DNA of 17,492 nucleotides from Blautia sp. Its GTDB lineage: Bacteria; Bacillota; Clostridia; Lachnospirales; Lachnospiraceae. This document shows, piece by piece, positions 1 to 7,723 of this stretch. Below the pieces are notes generated by a model, which searched no databases, had not been told where the DNA came from, and worked only from the letters and a program-made list of their open reading frames with translations. The stretch lies in assembly GCA_017420455.1 (NCBI GenBank), contig JAFOJB010000047.1:1-17492 (forward strand). The letters are read 5' to 3'. The position numbers and the translations under genes are program-made. Position 1 is the first letter of the stretch, and each line of letters begins with the position of its first letter.

Positions 1-32
1 TCATCCTGAGCCAGGATCAAACTCTCTGAAAA
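1..32 (-). rRNA. rrs: 16S ribosomal RNA, 5' end only (partial)
   Basis: The minus strand reads AGAGTTTGATCCTGGCTCAG near the left edge, the near-universal 27F site of bacterial 16S rRNA, followed by GATGA. Taking this motif as E. coli positions 8-27, the mature 5' end falls near base 32 and the gene runs off the left edge. Only about 32 nt are present, so the 16S sequence cannot be used here for naming the organism. The exact 5' end is inferred from E. coli numbering. Confidence 0.96.
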
Positions 33-397
33 AATGTTCTCTCTCGCGGGAATTTCGCTTGAGATCCCATTAAGATTTTGATGTCAGGATAACCGTTTGG
101 CTATCTCTCGTCTTTACTGCTGGTCTTTCGACCGTAAGAATGTATAAAAGAATTTTCGAGAATCGTATGTGTTTCACTGTTCAGTTATCAAGGTTCTTTG
201 CTCTTGTTGTCCTTGCGACAGCTTATCCAGATTATCACATCTTCAATGCTTTGTCAAGAACTTTTTTTATTTTTTTCAACTCTGCTTTCGATCCCTGAAG
301 CTCCGATTTCGGTCTCTCAAAACTTCTGATCCAGACCTTTTACTATCCTCTTCTGCTTTTCAGATCTTCGCTTTGTCTTTACTGTCTCCCTGACAGC
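33..397 (-). other. rRNA operon leader (pre-16S 5' region)
   Basis: This gene-free stretch lies between the upstream rRNA promoter and the 16S start. It holds the second promoter (229-257). A hairpin reading GGTC-GAAA-GACC on the minus strand (122-133) has a GNRA tetraloop, and a second hairpin with some G-U pairs lies at about 89-108. The segment at about 178-200, minus strand AAGAACCTTGATAACTGAAC, resembles the conserved antitermination/processing segments of Firmicute rRNA leaders, but I cannot prove it is a boxA. No protein gene is supported here. Confidence 0.7.
229..257 (-). promoter_or_regulatory. rRNA operon promoter P2 (sigma-A)
   Basis: On the minus strand, TTGACA (252-257) is followed after exactly 17 bases by TAATCT (229-234). 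The -35 is a perfect match and the -10 matches four of six positions. It lies about 200 bases upstream of the 16S gene and downstream of a second good promoter, the tandem arrangement usual for rRNA operons. Confidence 0.75.
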
Positions 398-403
398 TTG
401 CTT

Positions 404-432
404 ATACTAGCACATTGATTCTTGTATGTCAA
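404..432 (-). promoter_or_regulatory. rRNA operon promoter P1 (sigma-A, extended -10)
   Basis: On the minus strand, TTGACA (427-432) is followed after 17 bases by TAGTAT (404-409), preceded by TGC, which makes an extended -10. Upstream of the -35 is an A/T-rich run (434-475), like an UP element. It faces the 16S gene. The same TGTGCTA-s-TATAA core occurs at the solute-binding-protein promoter. Confidence 0.78.
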
Positions 433-485
433 TAGCTTTTTTTATTTTTTTCATTTTCTTTTAAAATATCATTTATTTCCTTCAA

Positions 486-511
486 TAAAGACTATTTTTT
501 AAAGACTATTT
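486..511. repeat. 14-bp-period tandem duplication across the araC stop codon
   Basis: The 12-base word TAAAGACTATTT occurs at 486-497 and again at 500-511. The second copy contains the stop codon of the AraC-family gene (TAG on the minus strand, 506-508). It looks like a simple slippage or short tandem duplication. No strong terminator hairpin follows the gene, so readthrough toward the co-directional rRNA operon is possible. Confidence 0.7.
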
Positions 512-1651
512 CTGCTTCCTGCACTCCTCCGGCGTCATCCCGAAGTATTCCAGAAAGCTGCTCCGGAAATAAGACTCATTGATGAAGCCTGTCTCCTCAC
601 AGATCCTGCTGATCTCCAGACCGGTTTCCTTCAGGAGCCTGCAGGCCTTCTCCATGCGGCAGATCCTCAGGAAACGCTTCAGGCTCATCCCATACTTTCT
701 CCGGAAGAAATAATTCAGATATCCCGGCTCCATATCCACCTTGTCTGCCAGCTTCTTTGTACTGTGGCTCTTTTCACAGCGCTTTTCTATTTTACGGTGG
801 ATCTCCTCCACTCTCTCCTCGGATTCCTTCTCGTATCTGGAAAGGAATTCCTTATAACAGGAAATATTCTCCTCGATAATGGAAAGGATCTGGGAAATAT
901 TGCCGCAGCGATAGAGCCTGTCTATTTCCTTTTCCATGCTCCTTTCGCCAGCAAAGGGCTGCTCCATGAACAGTCCCTGCAGAACATTGGAGAAAACGAA
1001 TTTGACATACATCGCGGAGAACTGGGAATTCTTCCCGTACTTTTCCTTCAGACAGGAAAAATGCCGTTCCAGCTGTTCTACATCCTTCCTTCCGATGTCC
1101 TGAGAAATCCACTGTATGATCTGGTAATCCTGCAGCTCCGGGGAGGCTGTCTCGTCCACATCGCTGTAGAACACATGTTTTTCCATGTTGTAATACTTTT
1201 CCTCCATCTGCTTTTCCAGTTCCTTCAGGATCTTCGGAAGCTCCCCGCTCCCTGTGAACTCGCGGCTGACCGCAAGATGCAGCCTGGTCGTATATCTTCT
1301 CTTCAGGGCAAGATAAAGGTTTCCCGCCAGAAGTCTGTAATCCCGTTTGTGATCTTTAAAAAGGAGAAGAGACTGTCTGGGATTCAGGTTCAGGTAAAAG
1401 AATTCCCGCCGGAGCTCCTGGTAGATCTGGCCCGGGATCTCTTCTTTCGGCATGTCAAAAAAACCCTGCTCCGATTCGATCAGGATTCCTATATGCCAGT
1501 CCTCCCACAGATCAGGAGAAAAGCGATCTTTCGCTTCCTTTAAGATTTCCGGATCAGCCGAATAGATATATTTCTGCAGGTAATATCTTTCAAGAGACAG
1601 CTCCCGTTCCTTTTCCTGGTTATTTTCCTGTGAAATACCCTCTCTCCCCAT
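506..1651 (-). CDS. AraC-family transcriptional regulator
   Basis: A predicted DNA-binding regulator of 381 residues. Its C-terminal ~90 residues form a two-helix-turn-helix AraC domain: the first HTH is at about 297-323 (LADKVDMEPGYLNYFFRRKYG), and the second at about 347-379 ends with the family signature SYFRSSFLEYFGMTPEECR. The N-terminal ~280 residues have no receiver domain; the stretch around 120-165 (RLHLAVSREF, then ELPKILKELEKQ) resembles the degenerate linker module of YesN-type regulators, which is a weak inference. The start is set at ATG 1651 because AGAGGAG lies 8 bases upstream; a TTG at 1675 and an ATG at 1657 are in frame but poorly spaced from it. It follows the permease genes and is the obvious candidate regulator of the sugar locus. 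Confidence 0.85.
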   Translation of the reverse strand: MGREGISQENNQEKERELSLERYYLQKYIYSADPEILKEAKDRFSPDLWEDWHIGILIESEQGFFDMPKEEIPGQIYQELRREFFYLNLNPRQSLLLFKDHKRDYRLLAGNLYLALKRRYTTRLHLAVSREFTGSGELPKILKELEKQMEEKYYNMEKHVFYSDVDETASPELQDYQIIQWISQDIGRKDVEQLERHFSCLKEKYGKNSQFSAMYVKFVFSNVLQGLFMEQPFAGERSMEKEIDRLYRCGNISQILSIIEENISCYKEFLSRYEKESEERVEEIHRKIEKRCEKSHSTKKLADKVDMEPGYLNYFFRRKYGMSLKRFLRICRMEKACRLLKETGLEISRICEETGFINESYFRSSFLEYFGMTPEECRKQK

Positions 1652-1661
1652 TTTCATCTCT

Positions 1662-1871
1662 CCTCTTATTCGCAAGAATAAACTGACATACGTTGTCGTC
1701 GGATGGTGATTCTGTAAATCGGCGGGAACACGGTCGACAACAAAATCTGTCCTGTGCTGGTCTTTACTTTCTGAAAATCCGATGCATGTGCCGGCACACG
1801 CACACTATGTTTTCCCCCGTAGAAGACGGTCTGGCCTTCCTGCGGTCAGCCGGAGGAACCAGGCAGCTCCG
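1662..1871. repeat. Intergenic leader-like repeat, copy 1
   Basis: The 343-base gap between the MalG-type permease and the araC-family gene holds no protein gene I can support. It carries blocks shared with the gap upstream of tilS. CCTCTTATTC (1662-1671) is the complement of the ribosome-binding site region. Bases 1684-1718 match 12028-12062 at about 27 of 35 positions. Bases 1828-1871 match 12066-12108 with small gaps, including an exact CAGGCAGCTCCG. About 110 extra bases between the two blocks contain the palindrome TGTGCCGGCACA (1787-1798). Read on the minus strand it ends at the Shine-Dalgarno sequence. Confidence 0.6.
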
Positions 1872-1993
1872 GCTCCCTCCGCCTGCGAAGGATGCCAGAT
1901 CCTGCCTGAATTCTTTTCCTTTAGTATTATCCCTCTGGAAATTCCGTCTGTATATTTCCTCTGGTTCTGTCTTTACTGCTCCGCTTTATGGCT

Positions 1994-2836
1994 TCAGCCT
2001 TTCACTGCTCCGGCCACAACGCCTTCTATGATATGCTTCTGGCAGACCAGGTACAAAATGATGATAGGGATGATATCGATCATGATACTGGCCATCATGG
2101 CGCCCATGTCTACGGTACCATAGCTGCCGCGGAAATACTGGATCGCCATGGGAATGGTGCGGTACTTCTTGATATCCAGTACCAGTGTGGGCAGAAGATA
2201 ATCGTTCCACACCCACATCACCTCCAGAATAGCCGTGGAGATGATGGTCGGTTTCAGGATCGGCAGAAGGACACGGAAATAGGTGCCGATCGGTGAGCAG
2301 CCATCGATCATGGCCGCCTCCTCGATATCCATCGGCACGCTCTTGCAGAAGCCAGTGAACATAAAGACCGCAAGCCCGGCGCCAAAACCCAGGTAGATCA
2401 CACAGATACTGTAGGGGCTGTTCAGCTTCAGTCTGTCCGCCGTATTGGCCAGGGTAAACATGACCATCTGGAAGGGAACCACCATGCTGAAAATGCAAAG
2501 GTAATAGAATAACTTCGTGAACCAGTTATTTACCCTCACGATAAACCACGCAGCCATGGAACAGCAAAGCAGGATCAGCAGGACGGACATCACCGAGATC
2601 ACCAGGCTGTACCAGAAGGATTTCAGGAAATTCATTCCCGTGACCGACTCCACATAGTTCGCTGTCCCCGCGAAATTCCCCTTCCCCGGAAGGTTGAAAA
2701 CGTCCGATGTGGTAATGGAGTTGGTATCCTTCAGAGAATTAAAAAGAATGATAAATATCGGATAGATCCACAGGATCGAGATTACGGCAAAAAGGATGGT
2801 CAGGACACGGTTTCCCTTTTTTTTCTGTTCTTTCAT
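1994..2836 (-). CDS. Carbohydrate ABC transporter permease, MalG/inner-membrane type
   Basis: Integral membrane subunit of a CUT1-type sugar importer, 280 residues, the usual MalG-family length. A first membrane segment lies at about 12-33, with further hydrophobic segments near 75-98, 108-130 and 142-162. The cytoplasmic EAA loop that docks on the ATPase is at about 172-196 (IEEAAMIDGCSPIGTYFRVL then LPILKP). The start at 2836 is preceded by AGGAGG ten bases upstream, and the stop of the upstream permease overlaps it as TAATG, so the two are translationally coupled. Substrate is inferred as maltodextrin-like from the neighbouring neopullulanase; the permease alone does not show it. Confidence 0.92.
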   Translation of the reverse strand: MKEQKKKGNRVLTILFAVISILWIYPIFIILFNSLKDTNSITTSDVFNLPGKGNFAGTANYVESVTGMNFLKSFWYSLVISVMSVLLILLCCSMAAWFIVRVNNWFTKLFYYLCIFSMVVPFQMVMFTLANTADRLKLNSPYSICVIYLGFGAGLAVFMFTGFCKSVPMDIEEAAMIDGCSPIGTYFRVLLPILKPTIISTAILEVMWVWNDYLLPTLVLDIKKYRTIPMAIQYFRGSYGTVDMGAMMASIMIDIIPIIILYLVCQKHIIEGVVAGAVKG

Positions 2837-3690
2837 TACGCCTGTACCTCCTTCCTGGATGTTATTCTGAGCTGGACGAGTGAAATCACCACAACGATCA
2901 GGAAGAAGAGCACAGCCTTGGACTGGCCGATCCCTTTCCACTGTTTTCCTGCCCTGGCGTAAAAGGTATCATAGATATTCAGTGCCAGGAGCTGGGTAGC
3001 CTTGGCCGGCTCGCCACCGGTAAGGGACAGGTTCTGGTCGAACATCTTGAACCCGTTGGTAAGGGTAAGGAAGGTACATATGGTGATGGACGGCATCGTC
3101 ATAGGAATTTTGATCCTGAACAGCGTCTGCATCTGGGTACATCCATCGATGGCCGCGGCCTCCAGAAGGTCCGGAGAAACATTGTTCAGACCGGCGATGT
3201 AGATGATCATCATATACCCGATCTGCTGCCAGCAGAGCAGGACAAGCATTCCGATGAATCCGTTTTTTGCGGAAAGCGCCAGAAGAGGCTGTCCCCAGGC
3301 GGACAGAAGACCATTCAGGATAGTCTGCCAGATATAGCCCAGCACGATACCGCCGATCAGGTTCGGCATGAAAAAGATCGTCCGGAACACATTGGTTCCC
3401 CTGATTCCTTTGGTAAGCACCAGCGCTACCACAAAAGCCAGCAGATTGATCAGGATGCTGGAAAGGAAGGCGAAAAGGACTGTGAGCCAGAAGGCATGGC
3501 CGAAGGTGCTGTCCGAGAAAATCTGCCTGTAGTTGGAAAGGCCCACAAAGGTTACCTTTTTCACGGTAGTAAACTGGCAGAAAGACAGGTATATTCCCCA
3601 GATAAACGGCCATACAAAACCGATGATAAAAGCCGCGAAGGTGGGAAGTACAAAAAGCGGCCAGTATTTTTTTAAAGCTTTACCTATCAT
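2836..3690 (-). CDS. Carbohydrate ABC transporter permease, MalF/UgpA type
   Basis: Partner permease of the sugar importer, 284 residues with about six membrane segments (first at about 11-37). The EAA loop at about 177-200 reads LEAAAIDGCTQMQTLFRIKI followed by PMTMP, matching the family. The protein lacks the long N-terminal periplasmic extension of enterobacterial MalF, as is normal in Firmicutes. AGAGGAG seven bases upstream of ATG 3690 supports the start. It is transcribed from the binding-protein side through a hairpin at 3948-3981, so it is probably made in smaller amounts than the binding protein. No ATPase gene is in the cluster. Confidence 0.92.
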   Translation of the reverse strand: MIGKALKKYWPLFVLPTFAAFIIGFVWPFIWGIYLSFCQFTTVKKVTFVGLSNYRQIFSDSTFGHAFWLTVLFAFLSSILINLLAFVVALVLTKGIRGTNVFRTIFFMPNLIGGIVLGYIWQTILNGLLSAWGQPLLALSAKNGFIGMLVLLCWQQIGYMMIIYIAGLNNVSPDLLEAAAIDGCTQMQTLFRIKIPMTMPSITICTFLTLTNGFKMFDQNLSLTGGEPAKATQLLALNIYDTFYARAGKQWKGIGQSKAVLFFLIVVVISLVQLRITSRKEVQA

Positions 3691-3947
3691 TCATTGTCTC
3701 CTCTTATTTATACCGGCAAACCATTGCTGCCGCACAACTGTCCATAAATACCCTTTACATCCGGCGCGCCTGGATCCGCCCAGGCTGCGCTGATCCCGCC
3801 TCCCGGCCCGGTCATGCGCCAGCTGCGTGCCGCCGGCACGCAGCGCCGTCGTTCGCCGACGCCCGCATCGACTCCTTCCTCCGCCTTGCCTGAACGAATT
3901 TATCCCGCGCCATCTGTAAAGGTTATTTCTGTACAGTTCTTAAGAAA
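3691..3947. repeat. GC-rich hairpin block in the SBP-permease intergenic gap
   Basis: No protein gene is supported here. Three hairpins occur in about 100 bases: 3764-3790 (GCCTGG pairing with CCAGGC, extended by GCGC pairs past one bulged base), 3823-3843 (CTGCGTGCC, three-base loop, GGCACGCAG) and 3847-3861 (CGTCG/CGACG). The end beside the permease, CCTCTTATT then CATTGCTGCCG (3700-3733), resembles the repeat upstream of tilS and araC and may be a diverged third copy. The strongly GC-rich segment contrasts with its flanks. Confidence 0.5.
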
Positions 3948-3981
3948 ATATGCGAGGGGATATCGGCATCCCCTCGCATAT
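3948..3981 (-). terminator. Stem-loop after the solute-binding-protein gene (partial terminator)
   Basis: A perfect 14-bp inverted repeat, ATATGCGAGGGGAT (3948-3961) and its complement (3968-3981), with a 6-base loop, begins 24 bases after the binding-protein stop. On the minus strand it is followed by TTTTCTTA, a short U tract. This position, between binding protein and permeases, is typical of a stem that stabilises the upstream message and lets only part of the transcription through. Confidence 0.75.
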
Positions 3982-4004
3982 GCGACTTGTCGATTATAAA
4001 CGCC

Positions 4005-5270
4005 TTACTGTGCATTCAATGCTGCTTCAGATGCCCAGCCATCTACAAATGCGGAAACCACGCCGTCCCAGTCTCCGGTGCCGCCAGCATATGCGGTCAG
4101 CGCGGAGCCTACGCCATTCTTCCAGTCCTCGGAAGGCATAGTGGTGAAGTTCCAGGATACAGGAATCTTTCCGGCTGCGGTATATTCCGTATCCTGCTTG
4201 ACAAATACGTTGGGGGATTCTACAGCATCTTTAAAGGGGATAACAAAACCCATTGCGTTGGCCATGGCATCCGTTCCCTTTTCGGAGCTTACGCACCAGT
4301 TGATGAAATCAAGCGTAGCCTGAATATCCTCGTCCGCTGCTTCCCCGTTTACGCACCAGTAGTTCTCCGTTCCGGTGCAGAGGCCTTCGTTCGCATCATC
4401 TACGCCAAAGTAGATGGGGAGCATAGCCAGTTCATCATCCTTGAAGTTCTCGGAAAGTGAACCATATTCCCAGGAACCGTTCTGATAGAATACGGCCTTT
4501 CCGGTAGCGAATTCGTTTCTGGCGTCATCGCCGGTCTTGGAGGAAAGCTCTGCCGGGTCGCAGGTAGAATCTGTGATGTAAAGATCGAACACCGCCTTGT
4601 AGTTGTCCAGATAGGTTCCCTTGATCGCGTCGGTAGTATCGATGCCGTCCGCCTGATATTCATAATATACAGGAAGATTTGCCAGATGGGTCTTGAATCT
4701 CCAGTCGGAAGAGCCATCCATACCGGTGGAAGCAAATGCGCCTTCAATGCCCAGTTCCTCTTTTCTGGCCTGAAGATCATCCGCCACCTTCTTCAGGTCC
4801 TCAAAGCTCTGGATATCTTCAACTGTGTAGCCCGCTTTTTCCAGCAGGGTCCTGTTGGCAATAATACCATAGGATTCGATAACATAGGCGATACCTGCCA
4901 CCATATCATCCGCTTTCAGTTCGAAGGCATCGGATGTCAGGTTTGCCTCGATCTCACTTCCGGAAAGATCATAGCAGTAGTCGACCCAGTTCTGGAGACC
5001 GATCGGGCCGTTTACCTGGAAGAGGGTGGGCGCATCGGATTTTGCCATTTCACTCATAAGTGTGGTTTCGTACTGACCGGATGCCGCGGTAACTACAGTC
5101 ACCGGAACTCCTGTCTCCTCTGTATATGCGGCAGCCAGCTCCTGCCATGCCTGATCTGCCTCCGGTTTGAAATTCAGGTAGTACACCGATCCATCTGCAG
5201 CTAGTGCAGGAACCGTGAGAGAAGCAGCCACCAGAGCGGCCAACACAGCAGAAACGATTTTCTTCTTCAT
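4005..5270 (-). CDS. Extracellular sugar-binding protein of ABC transporter (MalE-like, family 1)
   Basis: Secreted solute receptor of 421 residues for the adjacent permeases. The N-terminus MKKKIVSAVLAALVAASL continues to VPALA-ADGS, a signal peptide with an AxA type I cleavage site near residue 26. No lipobox cysteine is present, unlike most Gram-positive binding proteins, so membrane anchoring is not evident. The mature part has the general shape of a family 1 binding protein (YTEETGVPVTVV near the start; GLCTGTENYWCVNGEA; FINWCVSSEKGTDAM). ATG 5270 is chosen over the in-frame TTG 5276 because AAGGAGG lies nine bases upstream of it. It has its own promoter (5324-5352). Ligand is inferred as a malto-oligosaccharide from the neighbouring GH13 enzyme. 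Confidence 0.9.
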   Translation of the reverse strand: MKKKIVSAVLAALVAASLTVPALAADGSVYYLNFKPEADQAWQELAAAYTEETGVPVTVVTAASGQYETTLMSEMAKSDAPTLFQVNGPIGLQNWVDYCYDLSGSEIEANLTSDAFELKADDMVAGIAYVIESYGIIANRTLLEKAGYTVEDIQSFEDLKKVADDLQARKEELGIEGAFASTGMDGSSDWRFKTHLANLPVYYEYQADGIDTTDAIKGTYLDNYKAVFDLYITDSTCDPAELSSKTGDDARNEFATGKAVFYQNGSWEYGSLSENFKDDELAMLPIYFGVDDANEGLCTGTENYWCVNGEAADEDIQATLDFINWCVSSEKGTDAMANAMGFVIPFKDAVESPNVFVKQDTEYTAAGKIPVSWNFTTMPSEDWKNGVGSALTAYAGGTGDWDGVVSAFVDGWASEAALNAQ

Positions 5271-5323
5271 AAACAAAGACCTCCTTACAAAAAACAGCCG
5301 GTAAAACTTAGTTGACAGGAATT

Positions 5324-5352
5324 ATAGTAGCACAAACAAAAGATGGTTTCAA
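5324..5352 (-). promoter_or_regulatory. Promoter of the sugar-binding-protein/permease operon
   Basis: On the minus strand, TTGAAA (5347-5352) is followed after 17 bases by TACTAT (5324-5329) with TGC just before it, an extended -10. An overlapping perfect TATAAT sits at 5321-5326. It precedes the binding-protein start by about 50 bases. The core TGTGCTACTATAA closely matches rRNA promoter P1. Confidence 0.7.
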
Positions 5353-5360
5353 TAGGTTTC
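5345..5360 (-). promoter_or_regulatory. Candidate operator: tandem GAAACC half-sites
   Basis: GAAACC occurs twice with a 10-bp period on the minus strand (5355-5360 and 5345-5350), the second overlapping the -35 box. Direct repeats one helical turn apart, touching the -35, are the layout used by AraC-type activators. Assignment to the AraC-family gene at 506-1651 is inference from proximity only. Confidence 0.35.
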
Positions 5361-5617
5361 TGGTAAATATCTTCAATTATTATGTTGCGGCAGACATTTT
5401 TCCTGTTATATTTGCACAGCAGAAGGCGTTGTTTTCCGTTTCCGGCTGCACTTTCCGGAACTGTTCCGTCACAGAGGCACAGAAGAGGTATGCCTGCGGC
5501 CGGTTTTGCCGCACAAAAAAGGAGCCGGGAAAAACGGGCCGGACGCCGCGTATTTTCTCAGCCCCTGTTACAGACTGCTTTCTCTGTTCATTTATTGTGT
5601 TCTGCTGCTGCGTTCTG
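5353..5617. other. Gene-free gap between neopullulanase and binding-protein genes
   Basis: Beyond the promoter, this gap holds a small GCGGC/GCCGC hairpin (about 5497-5513) and A/T tracts near 5514-5522 and 5530-5540. I see no clear intrinsic terminator on the minus strand for the neopullulanase gene, so some readthrough into the transporter operon is possible. No supported coding region. Confidence 0.4.
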
Positions 5618-7723
5618 TCACTGCTCCCTGCTGTGCAGGACTATGGCGCCGTATTCGGGCATGAATACAGTCAGGATCCCTGCCTTTGTGGCATACCAGG
5701 CTTCCTCCTCTGTGAAGCCCTCTTTTCCCGAAAGGAGGATCCTCTTCAGCATGGAATCCTGGTTCCGGCTGATTCCGGTCTTCCAGACATTGACCTCTAT
5801 CTCTCTGGCTTCATCCCGGTTGTTCAGGATCACGATGATCCTTTCCTTCTCTGTAAACCTTCCATAGGACAGGCCCTGGTAATCATTCCAGAGAAATACC
5901 AGGGAGCCCTTTTTGATCACCGGATATTTTTTATGGATCCGGATCATGGCCATGTGAAAAGAGAGCATGATCTGGTCTTCCTTCCCCCAGGGATAGGTCC
6001 GGCGGTTATCCGGGTCTGTAAAGCCGCAGACCCCTGCCTCATCTCCATAGTACACTGTCGGGGAACCGGGCCAGGTCATCTGCACCACCACCGCTTCCCG
6101 CATGATGGACGGATTGACATCGTTGGAAGCCGCGGCGGCTCCGGCATAGGAAATTCTTCCCACGGTATGGTTCGTGCGGGTAAGGAAACGGGAATGGTCG
6201 TGGTTGGAGAGCTCATTCATTGCCGTCGTCAGAGCCGACATGTGAAGCGCCCGCATATGGTTCTGCATGGAGGAAATAAAGGCGTCGCTGTTGCCGTAAA
6301 GATCCTCCCGGTATTCGTCGCTGTGCTTCTCCATGCCTGTCAGGAACCAGGTAAGGGGTTCCATGAAAGCATCATAATTCATGACCGTATCCCATTCATC
6401 CCCCAGAAGCCAGCCTTCCGGATTTCCATAGTGCTCGGCCAGGATCACCGCTTCCGGATTGGCCTCCTTCACCACCCTCCGGAATTCCTTCCAGAATTTG
6501 TGGTTGAACTCATTGCTGTGCCCCAGATCCGCGGCCACATCCAGCCGCCACCCGTCTACATTAAAAGGAGGAGAGACCCATTTTTTCCCGATTTCCAGGA
6601 TCGCCCGGCACAGGTCCGGAGACGACTCATAATTCAGCTTCGGCAGGGTATCATGCCCCCACCACCCATTGTAGGTGGAATTGTAAGGCCAGGCGTCCTG
6701 ATTCTCGAAATCGAAGTAGGAACGGTAGGGGCTGTCCGCGGAAACATAGGCGCCCTTCGGATACCCCTCCTCATTTTCATAGATCCGCTCTCTGTCCATC
6801 CATTTGTTGAAAGAACCGCAGTGGTTGAAAACCCCGTCCAGGATGATCCGCATCCCTCTCCTGTGGATTTCCTCCACCAGCTCGATGAACAGCTGGTTTC
6901 CTGCCTCCAGGTTTTCCCTGTCCGTCACTCTCCTGATAAATTTCGCGGCATGGGTGTTGTCCATATCCCCCGGGCCCAGAAGCCCGTCCGCGTCATTCAC
7001 GATCCTGCCGAAATGCGGATCCACATATTCATAATCCTGACAGTCGTATTTATGATTGCTGGGAGAAACAAATACCGGATTCAGGTAAACCACCTCGGCC
7101 CCCAGATGCTGCAGATAATCCAGCTTGTCCATGACTCCCTGCAGATCTCCGCCATAGAACTCCCTGACGCCCATGACCGCCGGGATCTTACTCCAGTTTG
7201 TGACTCTTACGGTGTGGTCGTTGATATAGGCATATTCCGAGGACTCCACATCATTGGAAGGATCTCCGTTATAGAAGCGGTCCACAAAGATCTGGTACAT
7301 GACCGCCCCCTTCGCCCAGTCCGGCGTATTGTATCCCGGATATATTTCAAAATCCATCCGCGCTTCATGCTCCGCCGTCACCCCGTGATTGTTGTAAAAG
7401 CAGGAGCTCATGCCGAATACGATCTCAAAATAATAACGGAGGATCGAATCTCCCATCGTTATGAAGGCCTCATAGTAGTCGAAGCCGTTCCTGGTTTCCG
7501 CAACCTTCATGACGATCTTCTTCTCCTCCACCACAAGGAACACTGCATCCACATTATTCCGAAGAGTCCGGAACCGGATGGCAACAGTATCTCCAGGCTT
7601 AGGTTCTGCAGGAGACCGGTAATTCTCCGTCCCATCTGAAAACAGCGCCCCTCTGTTCAGCATCGGACGCATATTCAATATATACTGCATTTTCTTTGCA
7701 ACACTTATATTTCTGGAATCCAT
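5618..7723 (-). CDS. GH13 neopullulanase / cyclomaltodextrinase-type alpha-glucosidase
   Basis: Cytoplasmic alpha-glucan hydrolase of 701 residues with no signal peptide, expected to cut imported maltodextrins, cyclodextrins or pullulan fragments. An N-terminal beta domain (about 1-130) precedes the GH13 barrel. Conserved regions are all visible: DGVFNH (296-301), the LPKLN fingerprint of the neopullulanase group (360-364), GWRLDVA with nucleophile D395, ILAEHYG with acid/base E430, and SNHD with D509. A C-terminal beta domain ends the protein. GGAG nine bases upstream supports ATG 7723. It has its own promoter (7871-7899) and lies just upstream of the transporter genes, which fits uptake followed by intracellular cleavage. 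The exact substrate within the neopullulanase/maltogenic amylase group cannot be told from sequence. Confidence 0.93.
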   Translation of the reverse strand: MDSRNISVAKKMQYILNMRPMLNRGALFSDGTENYRSPAEPKPGDTVAIRFRTLRNNVDAVFLVVEEKKIVMKVAETRNGFDYYEAFITMGDSILRYYFEIVFGMSSCFYNNHGVTAEHEARMDFEIYPGYNTPDWAKGAVMYQIFVDRFYNGDPSNDVESSEYAYINDHTVRVTNWSKIPAVMGVREFYGGDLQGVMDKLDYLQHLGAEVVYLNPVFVSPSNHKYDCQDYEYVDPHFGRIVNDADGLLGPGDMDNTHAAKFIRRVTDRENLEAGNQLFIELVEEIHRRGMRIILDGVFNHCGSFNKWMDRERIYENEEGYPKGAYVSADSPYRSYFDFENQDAWPYNSTYNGWWGHDTLPKLNYESSPDLCRAILEIGKKWVSPPFNVDGWRLDVAADLGHSNEFNHKFWKEFRRVVKEANPEAVILAEHYGNPEGWLLGDEWDTVMNYDAFMEPLTWFLTGMEKHSDEYREDLYGNSDAFISSMQNHMRALHMSALTTAMNELSNHDHSRFLTRTNHTVGRISYAGAAAASNDVNPSIMREAVVVQMTWPGSPTVYYGDEAGVCGFTDPDNRRTYPWGKEDQIMLSFHMAMIRIHKKYPVIKKGSLVFLWNDYQGLSYGRFTEKERIIVILNNRDEAREIEVNVWKTGISRNQDSMLKRILLSGKEGFTEEEAWYATKAGILTVFMPEYGAIVLHSREQ

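Noticed and set aside
3691..4004. A short plus-strand coding region across the GC-rich gap
   Set aside because: Open frames here read through hairpins, have no ribosome-binding site and give arginine/proline-rich translations typical of non-coding GC-rich DNA.
5312..7639. A 775-codon open frame on the plus strand
   Set aside because: It lies antisense to the GH13 gene, whose four catalytic motifs are intact; the translation shows no family and is rich in residues expected from the complementary strand of a GC-biased gene.
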